Shown piece by piece: positions 27,739 to 36,102 of a stretch of DNA of 64,000 nt; position 1 is the first letter of the stretch, and each line of letters opens with the position of its first letter. The notes under the pieces are model-generated. The model ran no database searches and was not told where the DNA came from. It saw only the letters and a list, made by a program, of their open reading frames with translations. The translations under genes and the position numbers were made by a program. Source of the stretch: Palsa-504 sp963800415 (GTDB lineage: Bacteria; Actinomycetota; Actinomycetes; Streptosporangiales; Streptosporangiaceae); assembly GCA_963800415.1 (NCBI GenBank), contig CAWDBS010000043.1, positions 62,001 through 126,000 of the forward strand. Reading direction: 5' to 3'.

Positions 27739-28036
27739 CTCACCAACCTCCCGCCGGATCCGGCCGCAGACACAGAACCATTATCCCGAACGGTCGTGGC
27801 GCGTGCCCGCCCGAACAGAGGCCCGCGAATTCTGTGCCGGTAAGGCCGGTCTTTCTTGGGCAGCTTGCTGACGATGGCCACGGAAGGGGCGGCGCCTGAC
27901 CCGAAGAACGCTTCCCACGTCATAGCGGCACGGTAACGCGAAGGCGCAACAAGATGCGTAGGCACTCCAGGGTTACCGGCAGGGTAGCGTGAGATCGAGC
28001 TGGTCCGGAGGCGGAGACCGAGAGGGCGGCGGCGGA

Positions 28037-28633
28037 ATGGGACCAGTCGGGTTTGACCTCGACATGACGCTGATCAATTCACGTCCGGCCATCCTGGCCT
28101 CGTTCGCCGAGCTCGCCGGGGAGACCCGCATCGCCATCGACCTGGACGCGGTGGACCGGCGGCTCGGCATCAAGCTGGACGATGAGCTGGCGTTCTGGTT
28201 CCCGCCGGACCAGGTCGCCGCCGCGGCCGGGATCTACCGGCGGCACTACCTGCGGCTCGCCGGGCAGATGACGACCCTGCTGCCCGGCGCGCGCGAGGCG
28301 CTGGCCGCAGTCCGGGTGGCGGGGCAGCGCGTGGTCATCGTCACCGCCAAGCACCCGGTGTCGGTCGGGCCGAGTCTGCAGGCAGTCGGGCTGACCGCCG
28401 ACGAGCTGTTCACGCTGGTGCACGGCCCGGAGAAGGCAGCGGTGTTGCGCCGTCTGAAGGCCGCCGCCTATGTCGGCGACACCCCGCCGGACATGGCTGC
28501 CGCGGTACAGGCCGGCGTGCGGGCGGTGGGCGTGACGACCGGCTCGTTCACCGGTGCGGACCTGGCCGGCGCGGGCGCCGAGGTGGTGCTCGACTCGCTG
28601 GACGGCTTCCCGGCGTGGTACCGGTCCGCCTAG
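28037..28633 (+). CDS. HAD-superfamily phosphatase
   Basis: The 198-aa protein has HAD motif I FDLDMTLINS, a helical cap (about 25–80), motif II VIVTAK, the lysine motif GPEKAAVL and motif IV VGDTPPDMAAA. It is most like phosphoglycolate-phosphatase-type HADs, but the substrate is not predictable. The ATG at 28037 begins just before motif I; a GTG at 27989 would add 16 Gly/Arg-rich residues. It converges with the following minus-strand gene, overlapping four bases. The 298-bp stretch upstream of it (27739–28036) holds no other gene. Confidence 0.85.
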   Translation: MGPVGFDLDMTLINSRPAILASFAELAGETRIAIDLDAVDRRLGIKLDDELAFWFPPDQVAAAAGIYRRHYLRLAGQMTTLLPGAREALAAVRVAGQRVVIVTAKHPVSVGPSLQAVGLTADELFTLVHGPEKAAVLRRLKAAAYVGDTPPDMAAAVQAGVRAVGVTTGSFTGADLAGAGAEVVLDSLDGFPAWYRSA

Positions 28634-29223
28634 GCGCTGTCCGCGACGGCCACCACCACCGCGTAGGGCAGGTGCCGCGGGTACACCACCAGGGCCCTGG
28701 CCACCTGGCGGATCCGCGGCCGCAGCGGAGTCAGGGCCTGCTCGCAGTGCCGCCAGGCAGCCACCTCGTCGTCGCCGAAGCGGGTGGTGATCCCGCGCCG
28801 GAACCGCCGCGCGTCGCCGCCGTCGGCCCGCCACGTCGGTAGCCACGCCCGCAGCTCGTCGTCGGCGAGGATCGACCAGTCCCGCAGCCGCTCGGCGATC
28901 TGGCCCGCCGCGTCGATGACGAACGCCTGGTCGCCGGCGCTAAGAGCCTGGACGCCATGCACCCGGCCCTGGCTGCCAGAACCATGGCGGATACTGGCCG
29001 AGCTGAACCGTGCCCCGACGGCCAGCGCGGCGACCGCGTGGCCCGCTTCGTGCCAGGCTGTCCGTACCGCCGCGGTCCGGGCGGGCGCGTAGCTGGCCGC
29101 GGCGCCGAGGTCGTAACGCTGCCTGATCCAGGTCTCGTGCACGATGGACTCGTCGTCGTAGCGGACGAGCCGGGCCAGTTCGGCCTGGATCTGGGCCAGG
29201 GTCCGGGCCTGCGCGGGTGTCAT
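28630..29223 (-). CDS. Stand-alone M41-like zinc peptidase domain protein
   Basis: This 197-aa protein has a zincin motif HEAGHAVAAL (His58, Glu59, His62) followed by DAAGQIAERL, which resembles the FtsH peptidase M41 core, but it has no AAA ATPase domain and no membrane segment. It may be an ATP-independent peptidase or a degenerate homologue. The ATG overlaps the stop of the upstream VOC gene (ATGA), so the two are translationally coupled. The open frame extends into the VOC gene and was trimmed to this start. Confidence 0.72.
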   Translation of the reverse strand: MTPAQARTLAQIQAELARLVRYDDESIVHETWIRQRYDLGAAASYAPARTAAVRTAWHEAGHAVAALAVGARFSSASIRHGSGSQGRVHGVQALSAGDQAFVIDAAGQIAERLRDWSILADDELRAWLPTWRADGGDARRFRRGITTRFGDDEVAAWRHCEQALTPLRPRIRQVARALVVYPRHLPYAVVVAVADSA

Positions 29224-29957
29224 CGGGGGGACAGGACGCAGAACTCGCTGCCCTCCGGGTCGGCCAGCACGGTCCACGGCACGCCGCCCTGGCCGATATC
29301 GAGCCGGACCGCGCCCGCCTTGGTCAGCGCCCGGACCGCGGTCGCCTGATCCTCGTCCTGGTACGGCGCGACGTCCAGGTGAATCCGGTTCTTGCCGGTC
29401 TTCGCGTCCGCCGACGGCAGCAGCTCCAGGTACGGCCCGAACCCGTCGGGTGACCGCAACGACACCCCGCTGGCCGTCGAGCTGGCCCGCACCCAGCCGG
29501 TGGCCAGCGACCAGAACCCGGCCACGGCGGGTGGGTCGGCGCAGTCGGCGACCACGGCCGCGACCGGCCCGGTGTCCCGGTAGATGGGCCGCGGATCCAG
29601 CACGCAGAACTCGTTGCCTTCCGGGTCGGCCAGCACGGTCCAGGGCACGTCGCCCTGGCCGATGTCGGCGGGCACCGCGCCCAGGGCGAGCAGCCGCTTC
29701 ACCTCAGCCGCCTGATGCCTGATCGATTCGGTGGCCAGGTCCAGGTGCACCCGGTTCTTCCCGGTCTTCGGCTCGGGTACCGGCACGAACACCAGCGGCA
29801 GCGCGGCCGGGTCCGGATAGCTGAACCCGGGGGGCCAGACATCCACCTCGTCGGACTCCTCGGCGGCTATTTCCCAGCGGAGCGCCGCGGCCCAGAACCG
29901 GGCCAGCCTGGCCGGCTCGGCCGCGTCGACAACTAGATGCACCAGTCGCGTAGGCAT
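29220..29957 (-). CDS. Double VOC (glyoxalase/bleomycin-resistance-like) protein
   Basis: The 245-aa protein contains two tandem VOC domains. Each has the strand motif KTGKNR(V/I)HLD and ends with GQG(D/G)VPWTVLADPEG(N/S)EFCVL, so it is an internal duplication. Such proteins form metal-binding or ligand-binding sites; no substrate can be named. The ATG follows a small open frame by two bases, and the stop overlaps the M41-like gene. These genes look like one minus-strand operon. Confidence 0.85.
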   Translation of the reverse strand: MPTRLVHLVVDAAEPARLARFWAAALRWEIAAEESDEVDVWPPGFSYPDPAALPLVFVPVPEPKTGKNRVHLDLATESIRHQAAEVKRLLALGAVPADIGQGDVPWTVLADPEGNEFCVLDPRPIYRDTGPVAAVVADCADPPAVAGFWSLATGWVRASSTASGVSLRSPDGFGPYLELLPSADAKTGKNRIHLDVAPYQDEDQATAVRALTKAGAVRLDIGQGGVPWTVLADPEGSEFCVLSPR

Positions 29958-29959
29958 CC

Positions 29960-30265
29960 TCAGTAGTACTCCCGCATCAGCTCGCGCATCGAGGCCGGCT
30001 CGCGGACCGGGCCGGCCGGGTTGAATTCCAGCCAGTCGGCGGGCACGGTGGATGTCGTCATCCGGCTTCCCTCCCCGGAGCGGCGTTCAGTGCACAGCCA
30101 CCTTAACGGTTTACCTAACTGTCCACTCAGAATCGCCCGGACCGCCGCGACCGCACGCTCGCCCGCGTCCGGTCCCGCCGCGGGGAACCGCAGCGCGGTC
30201 CCGAGCGCGCCCGCGATCGTCGACTTGCCGGTGCCCGGCGCGCCGGACACCACGATCAGGGTCAA
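29960..30265 (-). pseudogene. Truncated P-loop NTPase fragment, with a possible internal 33-aa ORF
   Basis: A TTG start gives TLIVVSGAPGTGKSTIAGAL, a Walker A of the small-kinase type, but after about 20 more residues the family sequence is lost and the frame ends after 101 codons. In the same frame an ATG at 30059–30061, with GGAGGGA six bases upstream, would encode a 33-aa peptide ending MRELMREYY (29960–30061). That start has the better ribosome binding site. Whether the long form, the short form or neither is made is open. It sits directly upstream of the VOC gene. Confidence 0.45.
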
Positions 30266-30267
30266 GG

Positions 30268-30921
30268 TCAGCGCGCGGTGATCGCATACGGCCCGGACTT
30301 CCTCGTCAGCCACTCCCAGAACGTCCGGCGCGGCGGGCGCGAGAGGAAGTGGCCGCTGCCGACCGTGCCGGCCACGTCGATCCGCAGCAGGACGGGCCCA
30401 TCCGTACCCCAGGGCTCGCGCACCTTGACATGGCCGCTGCGGATGGCCACGTCGTCGGTATCCACGATGATGCCGGCCTTGGTCACCAGCACGACGTGAC
30501 CGCTGCGCACGTCCAGGTCGATCCGCAGCGACGGCTCCGTGATGATCGCCCGGGTGAAGTCCAGCATCACGTGCCCGCTGGTCACCTTCACCTCCATCCG
30601 CTGCGGCACCACCCACTGGTCAGCACGCCGGACGTGACCGCTGCGGCAGTCGATACGCACGACGTCCTTCGCCCTGACCGCCGGCGCGCTCACCGCCGGG
30701 ACCACCACGGACCCCGACGCGGGCAGATCAGCGACCAAGTTGGCCAGCTCGCCGTAGGTCCGCGCCGTCATGGCCAGTTCCAGCCGCTCGTCGAGTTCCT
30801 CCGCGGTCAGCCGCCCGTCCCCGGCGGACACCCGCAGCAGCTCGACCACCCGGTCCCTGTCCTCGTGCGAGGCGCGCAGCTCGCTGCGGGCGACCTCGCC
30901 GCCGGGCTCCGATTCCGCCAT
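30268..30921 (-). CDS. DUF1707 domain protein
   Basis: The N-terminal part (SELRASHEDRDRVVELLRVSAGDGRLTAEELDERLELAMTART, shown in part) is a DUF1707 domain, found in actinobacterial membrane or envelope-stress proteins. The rest (about 80–217) is beta-rich with repeated SGHV motifs, resembling an adhesin- or LiaF-like C-terminal domain. No membrane segment is seen. A TACAGT element six bases before the ATG could be a –10 box of a leaderless transcript, since no Shine-Dalgarno is visible. The function is unknown. Confidence 0.8.
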   Translation of the reverse strand: MAESEPGGEVARSELRASHEDRDRVVELLRVSAGDGRLTAEELDERLELAMTARTYGELANLVADLPASGSVVVPAVSAPAVRAKDVVRIDCRSGHVRRADQWVVPQRMEVKVTSGHVMLDFTRAIITEPSLRIDLDVRSGHVVLVTKAGIIVDTDDVAIRSGHVKVREPWGTDGPVLLRIDVAGTVGSGHFLSRPPRRTFWEWLTRKSGPYAITAR

Positions 30922-31163
30922 GGACAAACTGTAAAGCAGGGCCGCCGCCCGGCGTTACCTGGCCCAGACGCCTCCCGCCTGGGCGGACTTCGCCCGCCGG
31001 AATGCTGAAGTGGCGGCTCGGCTTGGCTTGCCGCATGCTGAACTGGCGGCTCAGCTCTTGCGCTGAGTGAAGCTGCACCAAGTGCAGCGGGTCCATCAGC
31101 AGCAGTTCCTGGTTCTTGGCTCCGCCCGGTGGGAATTTCCCGCCGGTTGTGCTCCGTTGTGTT

Positions 31164-31189
31164 AGTGATTCACTCACTTACTTTAGAAT
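31164..31189 (+). promoter_or_regulatory. Operator-like palindrome and –10 box of the TetR–ABC operon
   Basis: AGTGA-T-TCACT (31164–31174) is a perfect short palindrome, and TAGAAT (31184–31189) is a good –10 box. The ATG of the TetR gene lies seven bases after TAGAAT and there is no Shine-Dalgarno, so the mRNA is probably leaderless. Autorepression by the TetR protein is inferred. Upstream sequence 30928–31160 contains no gene. Confidence 0.55.
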
Positions 31190-31196
31190 CCCGGAT

Positions 31197-31916
31197 ATGA
31201 CAGGCAAACGCGACGCGCACGAGCGGCTTCCCGAGCTGATCGCCGCGGCCGTCCGGGTCTTCACCCGCGAAGGCTACCGGCTGGCCAGGATGAGCGACGT
31301 CGCGGCCGAGATGGGCCTGTCCGAAGCCGCGATCTACCGGTACGTGGAGAGCAAGGAAGGCCTGTTCGTGCTGGCGATCCGCCACGCGCTGCTGCTCGAG
31401 GACCTGCCCGCGGGCGACCTGCCGCTGTCGCCCGCGCCGCTGGCCGCCACCGTGCGGGAGGCGCGCGAGTTCATCGCCGATGTGGTGCCGTTCGGCGCGC
31501 TGGCCGAGGCCCTGTCCGGTGAGGGTTCCGGGGACCCCGCGGCCGAGCTCGAGAAGATCCTCCGCGAGCTGTTCGAGCTCGAATCGCGGACCAGGGAAGC
31601 CGCGGACATGCTCGAACGCTCGGCCCGGGAACTGCCCGAGATGGCCCACCTGCTGAACGCGGGCATCCGCGCGCCGGTCCTCGCGGCGCTGACTGAGTAC
31701 CTCGCCAGCCGGGCCGAGGCGGGCACGCTGCGCCGCACGCCCGACGCGGCGGCGACGGCCCGGCTGGTGCTCGAGACGCTGACCTGGTTCGCCCGGCACC
31801 GGTTCTCCGACCCGGACGGTGCCGCCATCCCGGCCGGCCTGGCCGCGGACACGGCGGTCGACGCTCTGGTGCACGCCCTGGTCCAGCCCCGCCCAGCCCC
31901 GGTCGGTGCGCGATGA
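31197..31916 (+). CDS. TetR-family repressor of the adjacent ABC exporter
   Basis: The 239-aa protein has an N-terminal TetR helix-turn-helix (GYRLARMSDVAAEMGLSEAAIYRYVESKEGLF) and a helical ligand-binding domain. The stop overlaps the ATG of the ABC ATPase gene, so it regulates and is co-made with the exporter. The open frame reaches back to 31116, but the ATG at 31197 starts the domain and fits the promoter. The ligand is unknown. Confidence 0.88.
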   Translation: MTGKRDAHERLPELIAAAVRVFTREGYRLARMSDVAAEMGLSEAAIYRYVESKEGLFVLAIRHALLLEDLPAGDLPLSPAPLAATVREAREFIADVVPFGALAEALSGEGSGDPAAELEKILRELFELESRTREAADMLERSARELPEMAHLLNAGIRAPVLAALTEYLASRAEAGTLRRTPDAAATARLVLETLTWFARHRFSDPDGAAIPAGLAADTAVDALVHALVQPRPAPVGAR

Positions 31917-32839
31917 CGGACGAGGTGGCGGTCCACGTCGCCGGCCTGCGGATGAGCTTCGGCGCCACCAAGGTCCTGCATGGTGTCGACTTCGATGTCC
32001 GCTACGGCGAGGTGTTCTGCCTGCTGGGCCCGAACGGCGCGGGCAAGACCACCACCCTGGAGATCCTCGAGGGCTTCAGGCCGCCGACGGGCGGCGAGGT
32101 GCGTGTCCTCGGCCTCGACCCGGCGGCGCAGCCGGCCAGGCTGCGCGAGCGGGCCGGGATGGTGCTGCAGGAGTGCGGCTTTCCTCGGCAGGCGCGGGTC
32201 GCCGAGCTCATCAACCTGTGGCGGAGCTACTACCCCAATCCGCGCCCGCTTGGCGACCTGCTCGAGGTAGTAGAGCTCACCGAGGTCAGGAACACCCAGG
32301 TCCGCAAGCTGTCGGGCGGCCAGCGCCGCCGCCTGGACTTCGCCCTCGCCCTCGCGGGCGACCCCGATCTGGTCTTCCTCGACGAGCCGACCACCGGCTT
32401 CGACCCGGAAGCTCGCAGGCGATGCTGGGCGGCCATCGAGAACCTGCGCCGGCTGGGCAAGACGATCCTGCTCACCACCCACTACCTGGATGAGGCGGAA
32501 CAGCTGGCCGACCGGATTGCCATCTTGCGGGCGGGCCGCATCGAGCTGTCCGGGACCACGCACGAGGTCGCCATCCGCGCCGGCCTTGCCACCCGCATCT
32601 CCTTCACCACGCCGTCCGCGCTGCGCCGCGGTCAGGTCCCGCTGCCGAGCGGGATCGACCTGTCGGTCCGCGGGCCGGAGTCGGTCTGCCATACCGGCAA
32701 TGCGGCCATGACCCTGCGGCTGCTGCTCGACTGGGCGCGGCAGAACAGCCTCGGCGACCTGGACGGCCTGGCCGTGACCGCTCCCCGCCTCGAAGACACG
32801 TACCTGCAGCTCACCAGGACCAACGGAGATCACGCGTGA
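31913..32839 (+). CDS. ABC transporter ATP-binding protein (drug/antibiotic exporter type)
   Basis: This 308-aa DrrA-like ATPase has Walker A GPNGAGKT (39–46), signature LSGGQRRRLDFALAL, Walker B LVFLDEPTTGFDPEARR and the H-loop LLTTHYLDEAEQLADRIAI, followed by the C-terminal extension typical of the DrrA/NodI group. It powers export with the ABC-2 permease encoded next; both overlaps are four bases, indicating an operon. The substrate is unknown. Confidence 0.92.
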   Translation: MTDEVAVHVAGLRMSFGATKVLHGVDFDVRYGEVFCLLGPNGAGKTTTLEILEGFRPPTGGEVRVLGLDPAAQPARLRERAGMVLQECGFPRQARVAELINLWRSYYPNPRPLGDLLEVVELTEVRNTQVRKLSGGQRRRLDFALALAGDPDLVFLDEPTTGFDPEARRRCWAAIENLRRLGKTILLTTHYLDEAEQLADRIAILRAGRIELSGTTHEVAIRAGLATRISFTTPSALRRGQVPLPSGIDLSVRGPESVCHTGNAAMTLRLLLDWARQNSLGDLDGLAVTAPRLEDTYLQLTRTNGDHA

Positions 32840-33591
32840 CAAGAACGGTTCGCCTCGCCGCCCGGCAGGCCCTGCTCGAGCAGCGCAGTTTCTGGCGCAG
32901 CGCCGAGTATGCGCTGTTCACCTTCGCCTTCCCGCTAATGATCCTGCTACTGATCGGGGCGGCTAACGCCGGCTCTCACCTGCCGGGCACCGATATCAAG
33001 CGAACCACCGTCTTCGTGCCAGGCATCCTGGCCTTCGGCGTGATCGTCGCCGCCTACGTGAACCTCGGATCCAAGGTCGCGGTGCTGCGCCACGACGGCG
33101 TACTCAAGCGGATCAGGACCACGCCGCTGCCCTCGGGGGCCTACATCGGCGGCCTGCTGGTGAGCACGGTCGCCACGGTGATCTTCATCACCGCGGCCAC
33201 CGGGATGATCGGCTGGCTCGCGTTCGGCGCCGTCCCGCGGCCCGGCGAACTGCTCGCGCTGGCGGCCGGCCTGGTCCTGGGCACCGTGTGCTTCGCCACG
33301 CTCGGCCTGGCCGTCAGTTCGGTCATCACCAGCGCCGAGTCAGCCGGTCCCGTCGCGTACGCCAGCTTCCTGCCGATCGCGATCATCTCCGGCGTTTTCG
33401 ACCCCACCTTCAGCGGGCTGCCGGACTGGCTGTCACGCCTGGTGGCCATGTTCCCGGTGAAGGCGCTCGCCGAGGTGCTGCAGAACGCCTACGCGGTGCG
33501 CCCCTTCCCCGCCTGGGACCTGGCCAACCTGGCCCTCTGGACGGCCGCAGGCGCCGTCTTCGCCGCCTGGCGTTTCCGCTGGCACAGCTAG
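32836..33591 (+). CDS. ABC-2 type permease
   Basis: The 251-aa membrane protein has about six hydrophobic segments (for example ALFTFAFPLMILLLIGAAN, FVPGILAFGVIVAAYVNL, VSTVATVIFITAATGMIGWLAF) and the ABC-2 layout with a conserved LPIAIISGVFDP near the last segments. The GTG start overlaps the ATPase gene. Together they form a homodimeric-type exporter under the TetR repressor. It converges with the OsmC gene, overlapping four bases. Confidence 0.9.
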   Translation: MTRTVRLAARQALLEQRSFWRSAEYALFTFAFPLMILLLIGAANAGSHLPGTDIKRTTVFVPGILAFGVIVAAYVNLGSKVAVLRHDGVLKRIRTTPLPSGAYIGGLLVSTVATVIFITAATGMIGWLAFGAVPRPGELLALAAGLVLGTVCFATLGLAVSSVITSAESAGPVAYASFLPIAIISGVFDPTFSGLPDWLSRLVAMFPVKALAEVLQNAYAVRPFPAWDLANLALWTAAGAVFAAWRFRWHS

Positions 33592-34016
33592 GACTCGATC
33601 CGGTCCGTTATGGGCGTGCCGAGCTCGACGGTCCGGGACACCGTGCACAGCCGGTCATGTGATTTCCGCACCGCGTCTGGCAGCAGCGCCCTGGCCTTGT
33701 CGCCGTCCTCGCCCTCGGGGAACCTGATCCGGAACGTCACGACGATGTCGGTAAGACGGTTACCCGCTTCGTCACGGATCTTGTCCGCATCGACGAGGAT
33801 CTCGAACTTCTCCGGTTCGGCGCGGCGTGACGTCAGGATGTCGACGTCCACCGCAGTGCAGCCGCCTATGGCGGTGAGCAGCAGGTCGACCGGGGTGAAG
33901 TCGGTGCCTTCTCCCTTACCTATCCTGATCTGGCCGCCGCGATCGTTGGTGACCACGTACTTGCTGTTCTCGATGCGTTCGAGCCGGACGCTGCGATGCG
34001 CGGAATCAGTCGCCAT
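33588..34016 (-). CDS. OsmC-family peroxiredoxin-like protein
   Basis: This 142-aa OsmC/Ohr-fold protein reduces organic peroxides in characterised members. The two redox cysteines are Cys53 in AIGGCTAVDVD and Cys124 in SHDRLCTVSRTV. The frame continues upstream to 34082, but the ATG at 34014–34016 (MATDSAHRSVRLER) gives the family start. OsmC proteins are often stress-induced. Confidence 0.88.
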   Translation of the reverse strand: MATDSAHRSVRLERIENSKYVVTNDRGGQIRIGKGEGTDFTPVDLLLTAIGGCTAVDVDILTSRRAEPEKFEILVDADKIRDEAGNRLTDIVVTFRIRFPEGEDGDKARALLPDAVRKSHDRLCTVSRTVELGTPITDRIES

Positions 34017-34165
34017 GCTTGGCCACATTAACCCAGGGCTCTCTCCTCCGACAGCAGCTCTTCGTTCATCCCCGCTCACCATTTCTCCGGAAGGGGCAAC
34101 TGGATCCGCTGCGGGAGCCCGGGGTCAGGGGCGGCCCCGAGGGCGCCCGGCGGACGCTTCGCGCG

Positions 34166-34903
34166 TCACCCTCTCTCAGTCGAGCCCGGGTCAGGCTCGA
34201 GCCGCAGGCGGCGGGCAACGATGTCGCGGGCAACATCGGTCAACCGCCGATCATTGACGTAAGCGTCGGCACGCAGCCGGATGAATGCCTCCGCGATGCC
34301 GACGCCGAGCTGCTCGGTGAGCATCCCGGTGGCCTGGTCGATCTCGGCCCGGTGCAGGGCCAGGTCCGAAGGCTGGCCGCCCGGGCCGGACCCCGCGTCG
34401 GCCTGGCCCTGGGACTCCAGCAGCAGCAGCGTGGCGGTATCGGCGAAGACCAGGGCATCACCCAGCTGGAAGGTGCTCAGCGGCCCGGGCCGCTCCCGGT
34501 ACAAGCCCATCACCCCGGCTCGGATCGCCCCCACCTGCAGCGGGAACACGAAGATCGCCGCCGCCCCGGCCTGACAGGCCGCCGGGGCGAACACCGGCCA
34601 GCGGCGCACGGCGCCCGCATCACCCAGATCCGAGGCCAGCACCGGGCCGCCAGCCGCAGCCGCATCCCGGCCCGGACCCTCCCCCAGCGTCAGCTCAAGC
34701 TCGGCGAGCAGTGCGCTGACCTCATCAGTCACCCGCATCAGGTGACCCGCCCCGGTGCCGCGGGCAGCGACCAGCCACGCCCCGGCGACCTCAACCGCAT
34801 CGACGGCCGCCGCGCAGGCATCCCCGGCTGACACCCGCCCGCCGCGGCGGGCCGCCTGCGCCGCGACCAGCCCCCAGACCCTGCCCGGCCGGCTACCTGT
34901 CAT
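34166..34903 (-). CDS. GAF–ANTAR antitermination regulator
   Basis: The 245-aa protein has an N-terminal GAF-type sensor domain (about 25–165, with GPVLASDLGDAGAVRRWPVF) and a C-terminal ANTAR RNA-binding domain (about 178–232, LHRAEIDQATGMLTEQLGVGIAEAF). ANTAR proteins bind paired hairpins in nascent RNA to block terminators. No kinase gene is adjacent. A structured RNA element lies about 260 bp away on the other strand, but that element does not show the classical ANTAR hexaloop, so a link is only a hypothesis. Confidence 0.88.
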   Translation of the reverse strand: MTGSRPGRVWGLVAAQAARRGGRVSAGDACAAAVDAVEVAGAWLVAARGTGAGHLMRVTDEVSALLAELELTLGEGPGRDAAAAGGPVLASDLGDAGAVRRWPVFAPAACQAGAAAIFVFPLQVGAIRAGVMGLYRERPGPLSTFQLGDALVFADTATLLLLESQGQADAGSGPGGQPSDLALHRAEIDQATGMLTEQLGVGIAEAFIRLRADAYVNDRRLTDVARDIVARRLRLEPDPGSTERG

Positions 34904-35164
34904 CCCCGCAGCCGGGAAGGGAGACCATCGCGGCTGGATCGCGTCTCGCCGCGTTTCAGATCTACGCTGAACATGAGGGCTCTTCCTGCTTTAGCAGCAA
35001 GGCGGGGTCCCGGTCCTGCGGCGAGTTCACCAGCTTTCACCACGAACTCTACGCCCAGCATCCGCCCACTTCCTATCCCGCCGATGCCCCCGGGCCGCCA
35101 GCTATCTGCATCAGAATTATCCATGCCGAATTCGGGAATCCGGGAAAGTGTAGTAACATAAAGA

Positions 35165-35230
35165 ATGTTGCTCCGGACCCCGGCAGCGGCACCCGCGTAA
35201 ATTCGCGGCTGCGCAGCAGGGTCCGGATTT
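35165..35230 (+). ncRNA. Structured RNA element, copy 1
   Basis: A block of about 65 nt shares a 26-nt identical 5' part with a second copy at 45521. It folds as an outer 9-bp stem (TCCGGACCC 35172–35180 with GGGTCCGGA 35219–35227), an inner GCAG/CTGC pairing and a CCGCG/CGCGG hairpin around a conserved GTAAAT-containing loop. T-rich sequence follows the outer stem. TAACAT (35155–35160) could be a –10 box just upstream. It lies about 130 bp before a plus-strand ORF start. No known riboswitch core was recognised. It could be a leader, an attenuator or a free small RNA. Confidence 0.65.
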
Positions 35231-35278
35231 CTCGTTATACGCAGCAGTGCCGGCCAGGACGCCGCACGGTGAACCCGC

Positions 35279-35295
35279 GGGAGAATTATTCTCCC
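35279..35295 (+). repeat. Perfect 7-bp hairpin downstream of RNA copy 1
   Basis: GGGAGAA-TTA-TTCTCCC is a perfect inverted repeat 49 nt after RNA copy 1 and about 68 nt before the next ATG. It could be a second hairpin of the same leader or an operator. Confidence 0.5.
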
Positions 35296-35362
35296 TCCGC
35301 GATCTACCCAGCATGACTGACTGCCGCACGCATCATTTCGCCGGTGACCAAAGGAGTCAGCT

Positions 35363-35798
35363 ATGGGCATCATCGCATGGATAACTCTCGGCATGGCCGC
35401 GGCATTGCTTGACCACCGGCGCTCAGGCCGAGGTCTACGCCGACCATTTCATCGCCAATCACCTCAAGGAATCCGGAGGCGGCAAGACCTACGCCCAGCT
35501 GTCGGCAGAGGCCATCGCGCAGCCCAACAACGCCAAGCTGACGGCCCAGGTCGCCACGGCGTTCAAGGGTGAGACCCTACGCGGGCTGCTGCTCAACGCC
35601 TACGCCTTCGGGACCATGGGCATGATCGCCGGCATCGCGGCGATCGCCGCGTTCATCGCCGGCGCCGTCATGCTGATACTCAGCGGCTTGGGCCTGATGC
35701 ACGCCCGCCGCGTCTCCCCGGCAGCCGAGATCCTCGGCGGCCATCCCGCCCACGCCCGGACCCCTGTCCCCGCATCAGCGCCGGCCGACCAGGCCTGA
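35363..35798 (+). pseudogene. Chimeric membrane-protein remnant (GlsB/YeaQ-like start, transporter-like end)
   Basis: An ATG at 35363 with AAAGGAG upstream begins MGIIAWITLGMAAALL, the start of small GlsB/YeaQ/YmgE-type membrane proteins. After about 15 codons that frame becomes meaningless, while another frame from TTG 35409 encodes TTGAQAEVYADHFIANHLKES... with a hydrophobic region (TMGMIAGIAAIAAFIAGAVMLIL) and a short cytoplasmic end, resembling the last part of a multi-pass transporter. The two pieces look joined by deletion. The downstream frame alone (129 aa) could still be expressed. Confidence 0.5.
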
Positions 35799-35857
35799 GC
35801 TGAATCGGGCACCTCGTGGTGCTGACAGGCGAAGAGCATCAAGACTCCGAACGGACC

Positions 35858-35890
35858 GTGGTGACAGCCCTGCGCAAGGGCCGTCACCAC
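35858..35890 (+). terminator. Hairpin terminator-like structure
   Basis: GTGGTGAC pairs with GTCACCAC and GCCCT with AGGGC around a GCGCA loop, a 13-bp interrupted stem. No T-run follows. It lies about 60 bp after the chimeric membrane ORF. Confidence 0.6.
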
Positions 35891-36102
35891 AGCCCGTTTC
35901 CCGAGCGGCGCGGCCGGATTGCCTCTCCTGTCGATTCATGCGACAGTGGGTTCACTTAGCGGGCCTGGATCTGTCCGGACCATGTGCTCCCTCGCCGCTA
36001 GCGGTTTCCGTTGAAGGCGGCGAGACTCATGACGGACCCCCCGATCAGGCAGCCCTCCGGGAACGCGGCGCCGCCTGAGCAACCAACGATGCCATCAGGT
36101 CC

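Noticed and set aside
31197..33591. TetR–ABC operon as part of an antibiotic biosynthetic cluster
   Set aside because: No synthase, synthetase or tailoring cluster is nearby. A stand-alone exporter is the simpler reading.
35165..35230. Known riboswitch (TPP, cobalamin, SAM, glycine, c-di-AMP) for the duplicated RNA element
   Set aside because: None of the conserved cores I can recall for these classes was recognised. A covariance search is needed before excluding a match.
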